NCBI RefSeq assembly: GCF_000211855.2
Contig: NC_015638.1
Span: 558,001 to 622,000 of the forward strand
DNA length: 64,000 bases
Direction: 5' to 3'
Source of the DNA: Lacinutrix sp. 5H-3-7-4
GTDB lineage: Bacteria > Bacteroidota > Bacteroidia > Flavobacteriales > Flavobacteriaceae
Part shown: positions 56,424 through 64,000 of the stretch, piece by piece
Layout: every line of letters begins with the position of its first letter
Numbering within the stretch: position 1 is the stretch's first letter
Made by a program: the position numbers and the translations under genes
The notes under the pieces: generated by a model
What the model was told of the DNA's origin: nothing
The model's input: only the letters and a program-made list of their open reading frames with translations
Databases searched by the model: none

Positions 56424-57044
56424 ATGAAAATAAAGTCTGCCGAGTTTGTTATAAGTAATTCTGAAGTTTCTAAATGTCCAAAAGATATGTTACCAGAATA
56501 TGCTTTTATTGGCAGAAGTAATGTTGGTAAATCTTCTTTAATAAATATGCTTACCAGCAGAAAAAGTTTAGCAAAAACCTCTGGACGCCCAGGAAAAACA
56601 CAATTAATAAATCATTTTATTATTAATAAGGAATGGTACCTGGTTGATTTACCTGGTTATGGCTATGCAAGAGTTTCAAAAAGTACAAAAAAGGTATTTC
56701 AGAAATTTATAACTAAGTATTTTGAGCAACGCGAACAACTTGTTTGCGCTTTTGTTTTAGTAGATATTAGGCATAAACCACAACCTATAGATCTTGAGTT
56801 TATGCAGTATTTAGGTGAAGGCGGCATTCCGTTTTGTATTATTTTCACAAAAGCAGATAAGCTTAAACCTAATGCTATTACAAGGCATGTTGAGGATTAC
56901 AGAAAAATCATGCTTGAAACCTGGGAAGAAATGCCTCAACATTTTATTACATCTAGCTCTAAAGATATTGGTAAAGATGATGTTTTAAATTTTATTGGTG
57001 AGCTTAATAAAAATATGATTAGTAAAGACGACGGTGTAATTTAA
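56424..57044 (+). CDS. engB: ribosome biogenesis GTPase EngB (YsxC/YihA)
   Basis: EngB is an essential GTPase for 50S subunit maturation. From the ATG at 56424 (MKIKSAEFV) it has 206 residues, the family norm. The frame opens 18 codons earlier, inside the promoter, so the later start is right. G motifs: GRSNVGKSSL (G1), GRPGKTQL (switch I/G2), DLPGYGYA (G3), TKADK (G4), SSSK (G5). The pseudouridine synthase follows 5 bases later. Confidence 0.96.
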   Translation: MKIKSAEFVISNSEVSKCPKDMLPEYAFIGRSNVGKSSLINMLTSRKSLAKTSGRPGKTQLINHFIINKEWYLVDLPGYGYARVSKSTKKVFQKFITKYFEQREQLVCAFVLVDIRHKPQPIDLEFMQYLGEGGIPFCIIFTKADKLKPNAITRHVEDYRKIMLETWEEMPQHFITSSSKDIGKDDVLNFIGELNKNMISKDDGVI

Positions 57045-57049
57045 TTATT

Positions 57050-57916
57050 ATGAATCAAGAAGAGATTCATATTGTTCCTAAACTTTCAAAACCCATAAGA
57101 CTTCAAGATTACGGTGTTGGTATTTTTAATTTAATTCCCACTAAATCTGCTTTAAAAAAAGCACTAAAAAAAAACCTTTTAACTGTAAATAATATTCCTG
57201 CAACAAGCGCTACATTTATAAAAGGAGAAGAAATAATTAAGCTTAACATTCCTGTAAAAAAAACTTTTAAAACAAAGCTTAAACTAAAGCTAGACGTTAT
57301 ATATGAGGATGAGTACTTAGCTATAATAAAAAAACCTGCTGGTATTTTAGTAAGTGGTAATAGCTTTAAAACCATTACAAATGCATTACCACAAAACTTA
57401 AAACCAAGCCAGCTTAAGGATGCTACTTTACCACAGCCTGTTCACAGGTTAGACTACCCGACTAGCGGACTGCTTTTAGTTGGCAAAACAAACACCAGTA
57501 TAAGGTTTTTAAATAAACTATTTGAAACCAAAACCATAGAGAAAACATACTATGCTATTACTATAGGCAATATGCAGACACAAGGCATTATAAAAACTCC
57601 TATAGAAAATAAAATATCAATTACTCATTATCTAGTTGAAAACAGTGTTGATTCTAAAAGATTTGAAAAATTAAATTTAGTCAAGCTACAACCCAAAACA
57701 GGACGAAAACACCAGTTACGTATTCACCTTTCAAGTTTAAAAAATCCTATTTTAGGAGATAGAGAATACGGTATACCATCTTTAATACTAAAAGGAAAAG
57801 GTTTGTATTTACACGCTTACAAACTAAAATTTACTCATCCTTTTTCAAAAAAAATAATAGAAATAGAAGACGAATTACCAAAAAAATTCAAAAAGATTTT
57901 TGAAACCAAACAATAA
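57050..57916 (+). CDS. RluA-family RNA pseudouridine synthase
   Basis: The 288-residue protein has an S4-like N-terminal part (about 15-75; KSALKKALKKNLLTVNN) and the catalytic domain with IIKKPAGILVSG, the HRLDYPTSGLLL motif (catalytic Asp) and KTGRKHQLRIHL. It converts uridine to pseudouridine in rRNA or tRNA; target not predictable. It is co-transcribed with engB (5-base gap), giving a small ribosome-related operon. It converges on the permease gene. Confidence 0.92.
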   Translation: MNQEEIHIVPKLSKPIRLQDYGVGIFNLIPTKSALKKALKKNLLTVNNIPATSATFIKGEEIIKLNIPVKKTFKTKLKLKLDVIYEDEYLAIIKKPAGILVSGNSFKTITNALPQNLKPSQLKDATLPQPVHRLDYPTSGLLLVGKTNTSIRFLNKLFETKTIEKTYYAITIGNMQTQGIIKTPIENKISITHYLVENSVDSKRFEKLNLVKLQPKTGRKHQLRIHLSSLKNPILGDREYGIPSLILKGKGLYLHAYKLKFTHPFSKKIIEIEDELPKKFKKIFETKQ

Positions 57917-57922
57917 GATGTT

Positions 57923-59011
57923 TTAACTTTTAACATCTAAAGCGTCGCGTAACGCATTACCAATAAGCATAAAAGCCATTACCAAAAACATTATACACAA
58001 GCCTGGAATTATAGCTAAATATGGTTTACCAAGTATTATGTAATTATAATGATCTTTTATCATTGCTCCCCAACTTGCCATTGGCGGCTGTGCACCAATA
58101 CCTAAAAAACTTAAACCACTTTCAATTAATATAGCAGCTGCAAAATTTGCTGCACATATTACAATAACTGGCGCCATGATATTTGGCAGAATATGCTTTG
58201 TAATGATTCTAAAATCCCCAAACCCTAATGCTCTTGCAGCAGTAACATATTGCAATTGTTTTGCAGATATTATTTGACCACGCACTACTCTAGCAACTTC
58301 TACCCACATTGTTAAGCCAACTGCTATAAATACTTGCCAAAACCCTTTTCCCAAAGCTAATGTAATTGCTATTACTAATAATAATGTAGGAATAGACCAA
58401 GTAACATTTATAACCCACATAATAATAGCATCTATCTTTCCGCCAAAATAGCCTGCCACACTTCCCATAAAAACACCAATAATTAATGAGATAAAAACTG
58501 CTACAAAACCAATAAAAAAAGAAATGCGCGCACCTACTAGAACTCTACTTAGTAAGTCACGTCCATATTTATCTGTACCTAGATAGAAGGTTTTATTTGT
58601 AATTAATGATTCAGGATTTTTTCCTTCTTCTACTTTATATGTTTTTTCTATTCCTTTTAAACCATCTGAAGCATACTCAATATAGTTTATAGTTTGATTA
58701 TTGATATTATATTCTTGTAAAGGAACTTCTGTTACTGTATTAATTTTCCCAAAGAACATCTTGTTAAAACTATTTTGATCACTTTTAATTTGAGATGGCA
58801 AAGACAATATTTCCACCTCAAATCCAGGTGATTTTGAATGTATTGAAACATGCATTTGATTTGCGTACTGAGAATTATCTGGCGCAAAGACATATGCAAA
58901 AATAGCTACAAGACCTACTAGTACAATAAACCAAAAACTTAAAACGCCCCAAAAATTCTTTTTGAACTTTTGGAGCGCTAATTGTGTTAATGAGTTGGTA
59001 TTTTTACTCAT
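57923..59011 (-). CDS. OppC/DppC-type ABC transporter permease with enlarged periplasmic loop
   Basis: The 362-residue permease has an N-terminal transmembrane helix (about 20-42), a region of about 100 residues outside the membrane, and the conserved binding-protein-dependent transport domain. The latter contains NKTFYLGTDKYGRDLLSRVLVGARIS, five helices and the EAA-type coupling loop (YVTAARALGFGDFRIITKHILPN). E. coli OppC is about 300 residues; the extra length sits in the loop. No OppB-type partner, ATPase or binding protein is adjacent. It lies 6 bases after prc. Confidence 0.92.
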   Translation of the reverse strand: MSKNTNSLTQLALQKFKKNFWGVLSFWFIVLVGLVAIFAYVFAPDNSQYANQMHVSIHSKSPGFEVEILSLPSQIKSDQNSFNKMFFGKINTVTEVPLQEYNINNQTINYIEYASDGLKGIEKTYKVEEGKNPESLITNKTFYLGTDKYGRDLLSRVLVGARISFFIGFVAVFISLIIGVFMGSVAGYFGGKIDAIIMWVINVTWSIPTLLLVIAITLALGKGFWQVFIAVGLTMWVEVARVVRGQIISAKQLQYVTAARALGFGDFRIITKHILPNIMAPVIVICAANFAAAILIESGLSFLGIGAQPPMASWGAMIKDHYNYIILGKPYLAIIPGLCIMFLVMAFMLIGNALRDALDVKS

Positions 59012-59017
59012 TGTTTA

Positions 59018-61159
59018 TTAATCTTTTACCGTGGCTACTTTCTTAATTTCGTAGGTCATTTTTAAATCGTCTAAAACGTTTAATGCTTCTTCAACATAAA
59101 CATCTTTTGTTAAACTTTTATGCCAACGCGTACGTTTTTCTTTTAAAACAGTATCTTTTTCAAACATAGCAATCTCGTAAGGTAAAGACTCAAATGTTAG
59201 GTTTGTTTTATACTCATTTATTGGATCGAATTCTTTGGCCTTTTTCTCGTCTGCTTTTTGCTCTGCTTTATAGGTATTATAATTTAGAGAATAAGTATCG
59301 TCATCCATTTGTTCTTTAATCCATTTTGCATTTTTTTCAATTAATGCTAATTGAGGATTGTTTGCCATTCTAGCTTTACTATTACTAATTGTTGTTTCAT
59401 AATCAAAATAACTGTTCCAGTAGTCGTATTTTACAGCATCAATTTTATCCCATTCTAAAGGATTATCTTGATCGCGTTCACCAATATCTACAAAACTGTA
59501 ACGGTCTGGTACTACAACATCACTTTTAACTCCTTCTAATTGTGTTGACCCACCATTTATTCTATAAAATTTTTGACGTGTAATTTTTATTGCTCCTAAA
59601 TCACCATGAGAACTATTACGCACCATTCTATTTAAATCTAGAATATTTTGTACTGTTCCTTTACCGTAAGTTTGTTTACTTCCTATAATAATAGCACGTT
59701 TATAATCCTGCATTGCAGCTGCTAAAATCTCTGATGCAGAGGCAGAAAGCTCATTTACCATAATTACTAATGGCCCATCCCAAACTATAGATTTGTCTTC
59801 ATCTTCAAGCACTTCTTTTGGCTGGTTTGTAGATCGAACTTGTACAATTGGTCCATCTTTTATAAATAAACCAGCGATATCTACCACCGTTTTTAAAGAA
59901 CCACCACCATTATTTCTTAAATCTAAAACTAAACCTTCAATACCTTGATCTTTTAATCTTTCAATTTCTTGTCTAATATCTGAAGCGGCGTTACGTTTTC
60001 CATAATCTTCAAAATCTATATAAAATTTAGGAAGGTTTATAAAACCGTATTTTTTATTATTTTTTTCTACTGTTGATGATTTTGCATATGTTTCTTCTAA
60101 CTCAACTAAGTCTCTTGTTATTTTAATTTCTTTTATTGTACCATCAACCTTCTTCATTGTTAAAAACACATTGGTTCCTTTTGGTCCTTTTATAAGTTTG
60201 ATAGCATCATCTATTCGCATACCAACAATACTAACTGCTGCTTTTTCTTTTTCTTGACGTACTTTTAGAATAACATCTCCAACATCTACTTGTTGACCTC
60301 GCCATGCTGGACCTCCTGAAATTACTTCTACAATTTTAATGTAGTCCATTCTTTTTTGTAATCTAGCACCAATACCTTCTAATTTACCAGAAATTTGCTG
60401 GTCGAAACGGTCTTTGTCTGTTGGCGCTAAGTATGATGTATGTGGATCAAACTCTTCTACAATTGCATTAACATACATTGAGAACCAATCTTTACGCTCC
60501 ATATCCTCAATATAATCTGTATAATATGCGTCAAGGTTTTTAAGTGTTTCTCCACGAGCTTCTGCCTCTAATTCCTTAAGCGACTTTTTCTCTTTTACTG
60601 CTTCACCATTTACGGCAACTGTATCTCTTTCTTGAGATGTTATTAACTCATCGTAATTAGAAATTGTACTAAACTTTAATAATTGTCTCCAACGTTCTTT
60701 TAATTGTCTTTTGTTTTTAACGTATTCAATGTTTTCATAATCCGTATTAATTTCTTCGTTTTTATTAAAATCAAAAGGTTTATTTAAAACTTCTTTATAA
60801 TAACTTTTTGCTTCAGCCATTCGTTGCACCAAACGTTCATTTGTAAGGTTAAAAAAAGCAACATCGTATTCTAATAGTTGATTATCGATTTCTGTTTTAA
60901 ACTCTTCAAACTCTTCAATATCAGATTTTAAGAAAAAACGTTTTAATGGGTCTATTCTATTTAAATAAGTATTAAAAACATCTTTAGAAAACTCATCATT
61001 AAAATCTTTAGGTTGAAAGTGTAATTGCTCTAAAGCTAAAGTTATAATTTGAACAAGAAGTTTGTCTTTATTAGGATCGTTATTAACTTTTGATGTAAAA
61101 CTACAAGAGCCAAACGCTAGTAAAAGTACTAGTATTAAAATATTATATTTCCTTTTCAT
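59018..61159 (-). CDS. prc: carboxy-terminal processing protease (Prc/Tsp, S41), lipoprotein
   Basis: The 713-residue periplasmic protease has a lipoprotein signal ending FGSC (Cys19), a helical N-terminal domain, a PDZ domain (about 255-345; GIGARLQKRMDYIKIVEVI) and the S41 catalytic core, with Ser near 474 in NELSASASEIL and Lys near 497 in KQTYGKGTVQ. The C-terminal domain matches the Prc type, longer than CtpA. Tsp-type enzymes trim or degrade proteins at their C-terminus and help control cell-wall hydrolases. The permease gene follows 6 bases later; divergent from surE. Confidence 0.95.
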   Translation of the reverse strand: MKRKYNILILVLLLAFGSCSFTSKVNNDPNKDKLLVQIITLALEQLHFQPKDFNDEFSKDVFNTYLNRIDPLKRFFLKSDIEEFEEFKTEIDNQLLEYDVAFFNLTNERLVQRMAEAKSYYKEVLNKPFDFNKNEEINTDYENIEYVKNKRQLKERWRQLLKFSTISNYDELITSQERDTVAVNGEAVKEKKSLKELEAEARGETLKNLDAYYTDYIEDMERKDWFSMYVNAIVEEFDPHTSYLAPTDKDRFDQQISGKLEGIGARLQKRMDYIKIVEVISGGPAWRGQQVDVGDVILKVRQEKEKAAVSIVGMRIDDAIKLIKGPKGTNVFLTMKKVDGTIKEIKITRDLVELEETYAKSSTVEKNNKKYGFINLPKFYIDFEDYGKRNAASDIRQEIERLKDQGIEGLVLDLRNNGGGSLKTVVDIAGLFIKDGPIVQVRSTNQPKEVLEDEDKSIVWDGPLVIMVNELSASASEILAAAMQDYKRAIIIGSKQTYGKGTVQNILDLNRMVRNSSHGDLGAIKITRQKFYRINGGSTQLEGVKSDVVVPDRYSFVDIGERDQDNPLEWDKIDAVKYDYWNSYFDYETTISNSKARMANNPQLALIEKNAKWIKEQMDDDTYSLNYNTYKAEQKADEKKAKEFDPINEYKTNLTFESLPYEIAMFEKDTVLKEKRTRWHKSLTKDVYVEEALNVLDDLKMTYEIKKVATVKD

Positions 61160-61326
61160 ATTGCTGTCTTATCTTATAATTACCTTAATATCTAAGGTAA
61201 AATTTTCACTAAAATAAAAGAAAAAACCGTGCCAACAATTTTATGCTCACCTAATTTTTTGTTAAACCACTTAAAATCTTTATTTACTTTAGAAATTATG
61301 TATTTTAGCACGTAAATAAAGGCTTA

Positions 61327-62103
61327 ATGAATAAAAAACCTCTAATATTAGTTACTAATGACGATGGCATAACTGCTCCTGGAATTCGTACCTTAGTAAA
61401 AGTTATGAAAACCATTGGAGATGTAGTGGTTGTTGCTCCAGATAGTCCACAAAGTGGGATGGGACACGCTATCACTCTAGACGCTACGTTACATATTGAA
61501 AAAATACACATAGAAAGTGGAGATTACAATGCTTACAGTTGCTCTGGAACTCCTGCAGATTGTGTTAAAATTGCTATAAATGAAATTTTAGATAGACGTC
61601 CAGACCTTGTTGTTTCTGGTATAAATCATGGAAGCAACTCTGCAATAAACGTTATTTACTCTGGAACAATGAGTGCTGCTATTGAAGCTGGAATTGAAGG
61701 CATACCATCTATTGGATTTTCATTATTAGATTATAGCTGGAATGCAAATTTTGAAGCTTCGGAAAGCTATATAAAACAAATTGCTAAAAATGTTTTAAGA
61801 GAAGGTTTAATAGAAGGTGTAGTTTTAAACGTAAACATTCCTAATGTAGAAAAAAAAGATATTAAAGGCATCAAAGTTTGTCGTCAAGCAAAAGCGAATT
61901 GGGAAGAAAAATTCGATAAACGCAAAACACCACAAGGTAAAGATTACTATTGGTTAACTGGTGAATTTGTAAATTACGATAAAGGTGAAGATACAGACGA
62001 ATGGGCTTTGGAAAACAACTACATATCGTTAGTTCCTGTTCAATTTGATTTAACAGCACATCATGCCATACAACAACTAAATACCTGGAATTTTAATGAA
62101 TAA
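61327..62103 (+). CDS. surE: 5'/3'-nucleotidase SurE
   Basis: SurE is a metal-dependent phosphatase acting on nucleoside monophosphates. The 258-residue protein has LILVTNDDGITAPGI with the metal-binding Asp pair, the conserved SGTPADCVK, SGINHGSN with a catalytic Asn, and SGTMSAAIEA. Standard length. It overlaps the next small gene by 8 bases, starting a run that includes lpxB and a C40 peptidase. Confidence 0.97.
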   Translation: MNKKPLILVTNDDGITAPGIRTLVKVMKTIGDVVVVAPDSPQSGMGHAITLDATLHIEKIHIESGDYNAYSCSGTPADCVKIAINEILDRRPDLVVSGINHGSNSAINVIYSGTMSAAIEAGIEGIPSIGFSLLDYSWNANFEASESYIKQIAKNVLREGLIEGVVLNVNIPNVEKKDIKGIKVCRQAKANWEEKFDKRKTPQGKDYYWLTGEFVNYDKGEDTDEWALENNYISLVPVQFDLTAHHAIQQLNTWNFNE

Positions 62104-62383
62104 AAAAGCAATTATAATTGGCTTTATTTTAGGATTACTTACTACCTTTATTGGGATTTCTATTTACACTTTAATCATAGGGTTGCAATTAGATTTATCA
62201 TCACAAGTTATAATAAATAAAATCCTATCGACAAGTGTTTTAGGAAAACGCGCAAGTATTGGTGTTTTATTAAATCTTCCTTTATTTTATTATTTTTTAA
62301 ATAAGAAGATGGAAGATTATGCCAAAGGCGTTTTATTAGCAATAATTATAATAGCAATAATATTTATAGTAAATAAGTTTTAA
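62096..62383 (+). CDS. small membrane protein of unknown function
   Basis: The 95-residue protein is almost entirely hydrophobic with three probable transmembrane helices (about 5-28, 48-64 and 74-92) separated by short basic loops (ILGKRAS-like, NKKMEDYAKG). No family recognised. The 8-base overlap with surE and the position before lpxB indicate a real gene in the same operon and possibly an envelope role. Confidence 0.72.
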   Translation: MNKKAIIIGFILGLLTTFIGISIYTLIIGLQLDLSSQVIINKILSTSVLGKRASIGVLLNLPLFYYFLNKKMEDYAKGVLLAIIIIAIIFIVNKF

Positions 62384-62428
62384 TAAAAGCCTATTTAAGG
62401 CGACTGTGACTACAAAAAAAACAAACTC

Positions 62429-63550
62429 ATGAAATACTATATTATTTCTGGTGAAGCATCAGGCGATTTACACGCTTCTAATTTAATGAAAGCCTTACTT
62501 CAAGAAGATAGTAATGCCGATTTTAGATTTTGGGGTGGCGACCTTATGCAAGCTGTTGGCGGCACCATGGTAAAACATTACCGCGACCTTGCTTTTATGG
62601 GTTTTATAGAGGTTGTAATGAATTTAAGAACCATTACTAAAAACCTATCTTTTTGTAAACAAGATATTGAAACTTACAATCCAGATGTAATTATTTATAT
62701 TGATTATCCAGGTTTTAATTTGCGTATTGCAAAATGGGCAAAAGAAAAAGGATTTAAAAACCATTATTATATTTCTCCTCAAATCTGGGCTTGGAAAGAA
62801 GGCCGAATTAAAGATATTAAAAGAGACGTTGATCAAATGTATGTAATCTTACCGTTTGAAAAACAATTTTACGAAGACAAACATAATTTTCCTGTTCATT
62901 TTGTTGGTCACCCATTAATTGATGCTATTGCAGACAGAAAACAGGTTGATGAATTTGAATTTAGAAAAACCCATGGTTTATCTACAAAACCCATTATAGC
63001 ATTACTTCCTGGAAGTAGAAAACAAGAAATTACAAAAATGCTAACCGTTATGCTTAGCGTTGTTAATGATTACCCTGAGTATCAATTTGTAATTGGTGGC
63101 GCACCAAGTCAAGATTTTGAATTCTATAAACAATTTATTAAAGAAGCTAACGTTCACTTTTTAAGTAATAAAACTTATGATTTACTTAGTGTCTCTTCTG
63201 CTGCTTTGGTTACCTCTGGAACAGCAACATTAGAAACCGCTTTATTTAAAGTACCACAAGTTGTTTGCTATAAAGGAAATTGGATATCGTACCAAATAGG
63301 CAAACGTGTTGTTAACCTAGAGTACATATCATTAGTAAATTTAATATTAGACAAGGAAGCTGTTACAGAATTAATTCAAGACGACTTTAATACTAAAAAA
63401 TTAAAAACCGAATTAAATAAAATACTTGATACGTATGAGCGTACTAAGTTTTTTATTAATTACTACGATTTAGAAAAAGATTTAGGAGGAAAAGGCGCAA
63501 GCGAAAACACTGCTAAATTAATTTATAATGCTATAAACATTGATGCTTAA
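62429..63550 (+). CDS. lpxB: lipid-A-disaccharide synthase
   Basis: LpxB condenses UDP-2,3-diacylglucosamine with lipid X, giving the lipid A disaccharide. The 373-residue GT family 19 enzyme starts YYIISGEASGDLHASNLM. It has FMGFIEV, IDYPGFNLRIAKWAKEKG, YYISPQIWAWKEGR, LLPGSRKQEI and the late VTSGTATLETALFKVPQVV block. The organism thus makes LPS-type lipid A. The C40 peptidase ATG follows the stop without a gap. Confidence 0.97.
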   Translation: MKYYIISGEASGDLHASNLMKALLQEDSNADFRFWGGDLMQAVGGTMVKHYRDLAFMGFIEVVMNLRTITKNLSFCKQDIETYNPDVIIYIDYPGFNLRIAKWAKEKGFKNHYYISPQIWAWKEGRIKDIKRDVDQMYVILPFEKQFYEDKHNFPVHFVGHPLIDAIADRKQVDEFEFRKTHGLSTKPIIALLPGSRKQEITKMLTVMLSVVNDYPEYQFVIGGAPSQDFEFYKQFIKEANVHFLSNKTYDLLSVSSAALVTSGTATLETALFKVPQVVCYKGNWISYQIGKRVVNLEYISLVNLILDKEAVTELIQDDFNTKKLKTELNKILDTYERTKFFINYYDLEKDLGGKGASENTAKLIYNAINIDA

Positions 63551-64000
63551 ATGCTAAAAAACGCTTTAATACTTTTACTTATTATTTTTTTATTTTCTTG
63601 CGGAAGCTCTAAAAACACAAGAGTTGTAACAAAAAAATCTAGAACACGCACTAGTAAAACTACAACCCAAAATAGTACTACAGCTAGAGAAATTCCATTA
63701 AAAAAAAATATTCCTGCAGCACCAATAATTGCTGAAACTATTATTAAAAATGCTGAAAAATTTAAAGGTACACGATATAAATATGGTGGTACAACCAAAA
63801 AAGGCATGGATTGTTCTGGTTTAATTTACACTGCTTTTAAAGAAGAAGATATTGCTTTACCTCGAGTTTCTAGTGCAATGGCTAAAACTGGAGATTGGAT
63901 AGATTTAAAAGAAGTTCGTGAAGGAGATTTACTTTTTTTTGCTACTCAAAAAAACAACAGAAAGGTTAATCATGTTGGCTTGGTAACCTACACATCTCCT
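63551..64000 (+). CDS. C40 (NlpC/P60) peptidase lipoprotein, cut by window end
   Basis: The frame from ATG 63551 is open to the end of the window (150 codons). It begins with a lipoprotein signal ending FSCGSS (Cys17), then a Thr/Arg/Lys-rich spacer (about 22-50). The NlpC/P60 domain follows, with the catalytic Cys in KKGMDCSGLIY (about 94) and the catalytic His in NHVGLV near residue 143. Such enzymes cut peptide stems in peptidoglycan. It starts directly at the lpxB stop, so it belongs to the surE-lpxB operon. The C-terminus is outside the window. Confidence 0.92.
   Translation, partial: MLKNALILLLIIFLFSCGSSKNTRVVTKKSRTRTSKTTTQNSTTAREIPLKKNIPAAPIIAETIIKNAEKFKGTRYKYGGTTKKGMDCSGLIYTAFKEEDIALPRVSSAMAKTGDWIDLKEVREGDLLFFATQKNNRKVNHVGLVTYTSP

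Overview
The window is AT-rich bacterial chromosome from a member of the Bacteroidota, most likely family Flavobacteriaceae. Several things point there: the type IX secretion protein PorT, a lipoprotein-type Omp85 (TamL), the short RpoD, promoters with a TAnnTTTG -7 box, start codons preceded by A-rich tracts instead of Shine-Dalgarno sequences, and gene neighbourhoods I know from this family (menG-porT; surE-lpxB-C40 peptidase; engB-hydrolase-mraZ). It is mostly core genome. I see no insertion sequence, prophage, integrase or CRISPR array.

Layout. 0-12 kb: apaG; an NRDE (TANGO2-like) protein paired with a possible permuted papain-like protein; pruA; rsmG; a fatty acid desaturase and an aminotransferase; the potassium-uptake pair trkH/trkA; menG and porT. 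12-23 kb: an SPOUT rRNA methyltransferase divergent from tamL, then fbaA, a lipoprotein-type peptide deformylase, a 1474-residue CheB-CheR-PAS-kinase-receiver hybrid, and accD without its zinc-binding cysteines. 23-32 kb: a PAS histidine kinase, rpsO, pnp with an unusual Thr-codon-rich leader, a family 2 glycosyltransferase, and a lipoprotein / ECF sigma / membrane-anchored beta-barrel unit. 32-39 kb: proC-proB-proA, rpoD, rpe, a dehydratase pseudogene with two frameshifts, an MtfA-like zinc peptidase, tRNA-Arg(UCG) and yqeY.

39.5-55.2 kb is one long minus-strand division and cell wall (dcw) cluster: mraZ-rsmH-ftsL-ftsI-murE-mraY-murD-ftsW-murG-murC-ftsQ-ftsA-ftsZ. It has no murF or ddl. It starts at a promoter overlapped by three 10-bp-spaced repeats that look like a MraZ operator, and ends at a hairpin terminator after ftsZ. 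55.5-64 kb: an alpha/beta hydrolase, engB, an RluA-type pseudouridine synthase, an orphan OppC-like permease, a periplasmic processing protease, then surE, a small membrane protein, lpxB and a C40 peptidase cut by the window end.

Functional links. pruA degrades proline to glutamate while proB, proA and proC make it. The dcw cluster, lpxB, tamL and the C40 peptidase all serve the envelope. The least conventional parts are the ECF sigma unit at 29.2-32.0 kb, the CheB/CheR hybrid kinase, the deformylase predicted to be exported, the zinc-less AccD and the pnp leader. I found no clearly new multi-gene system; the sigma unit is the nearest candidate.
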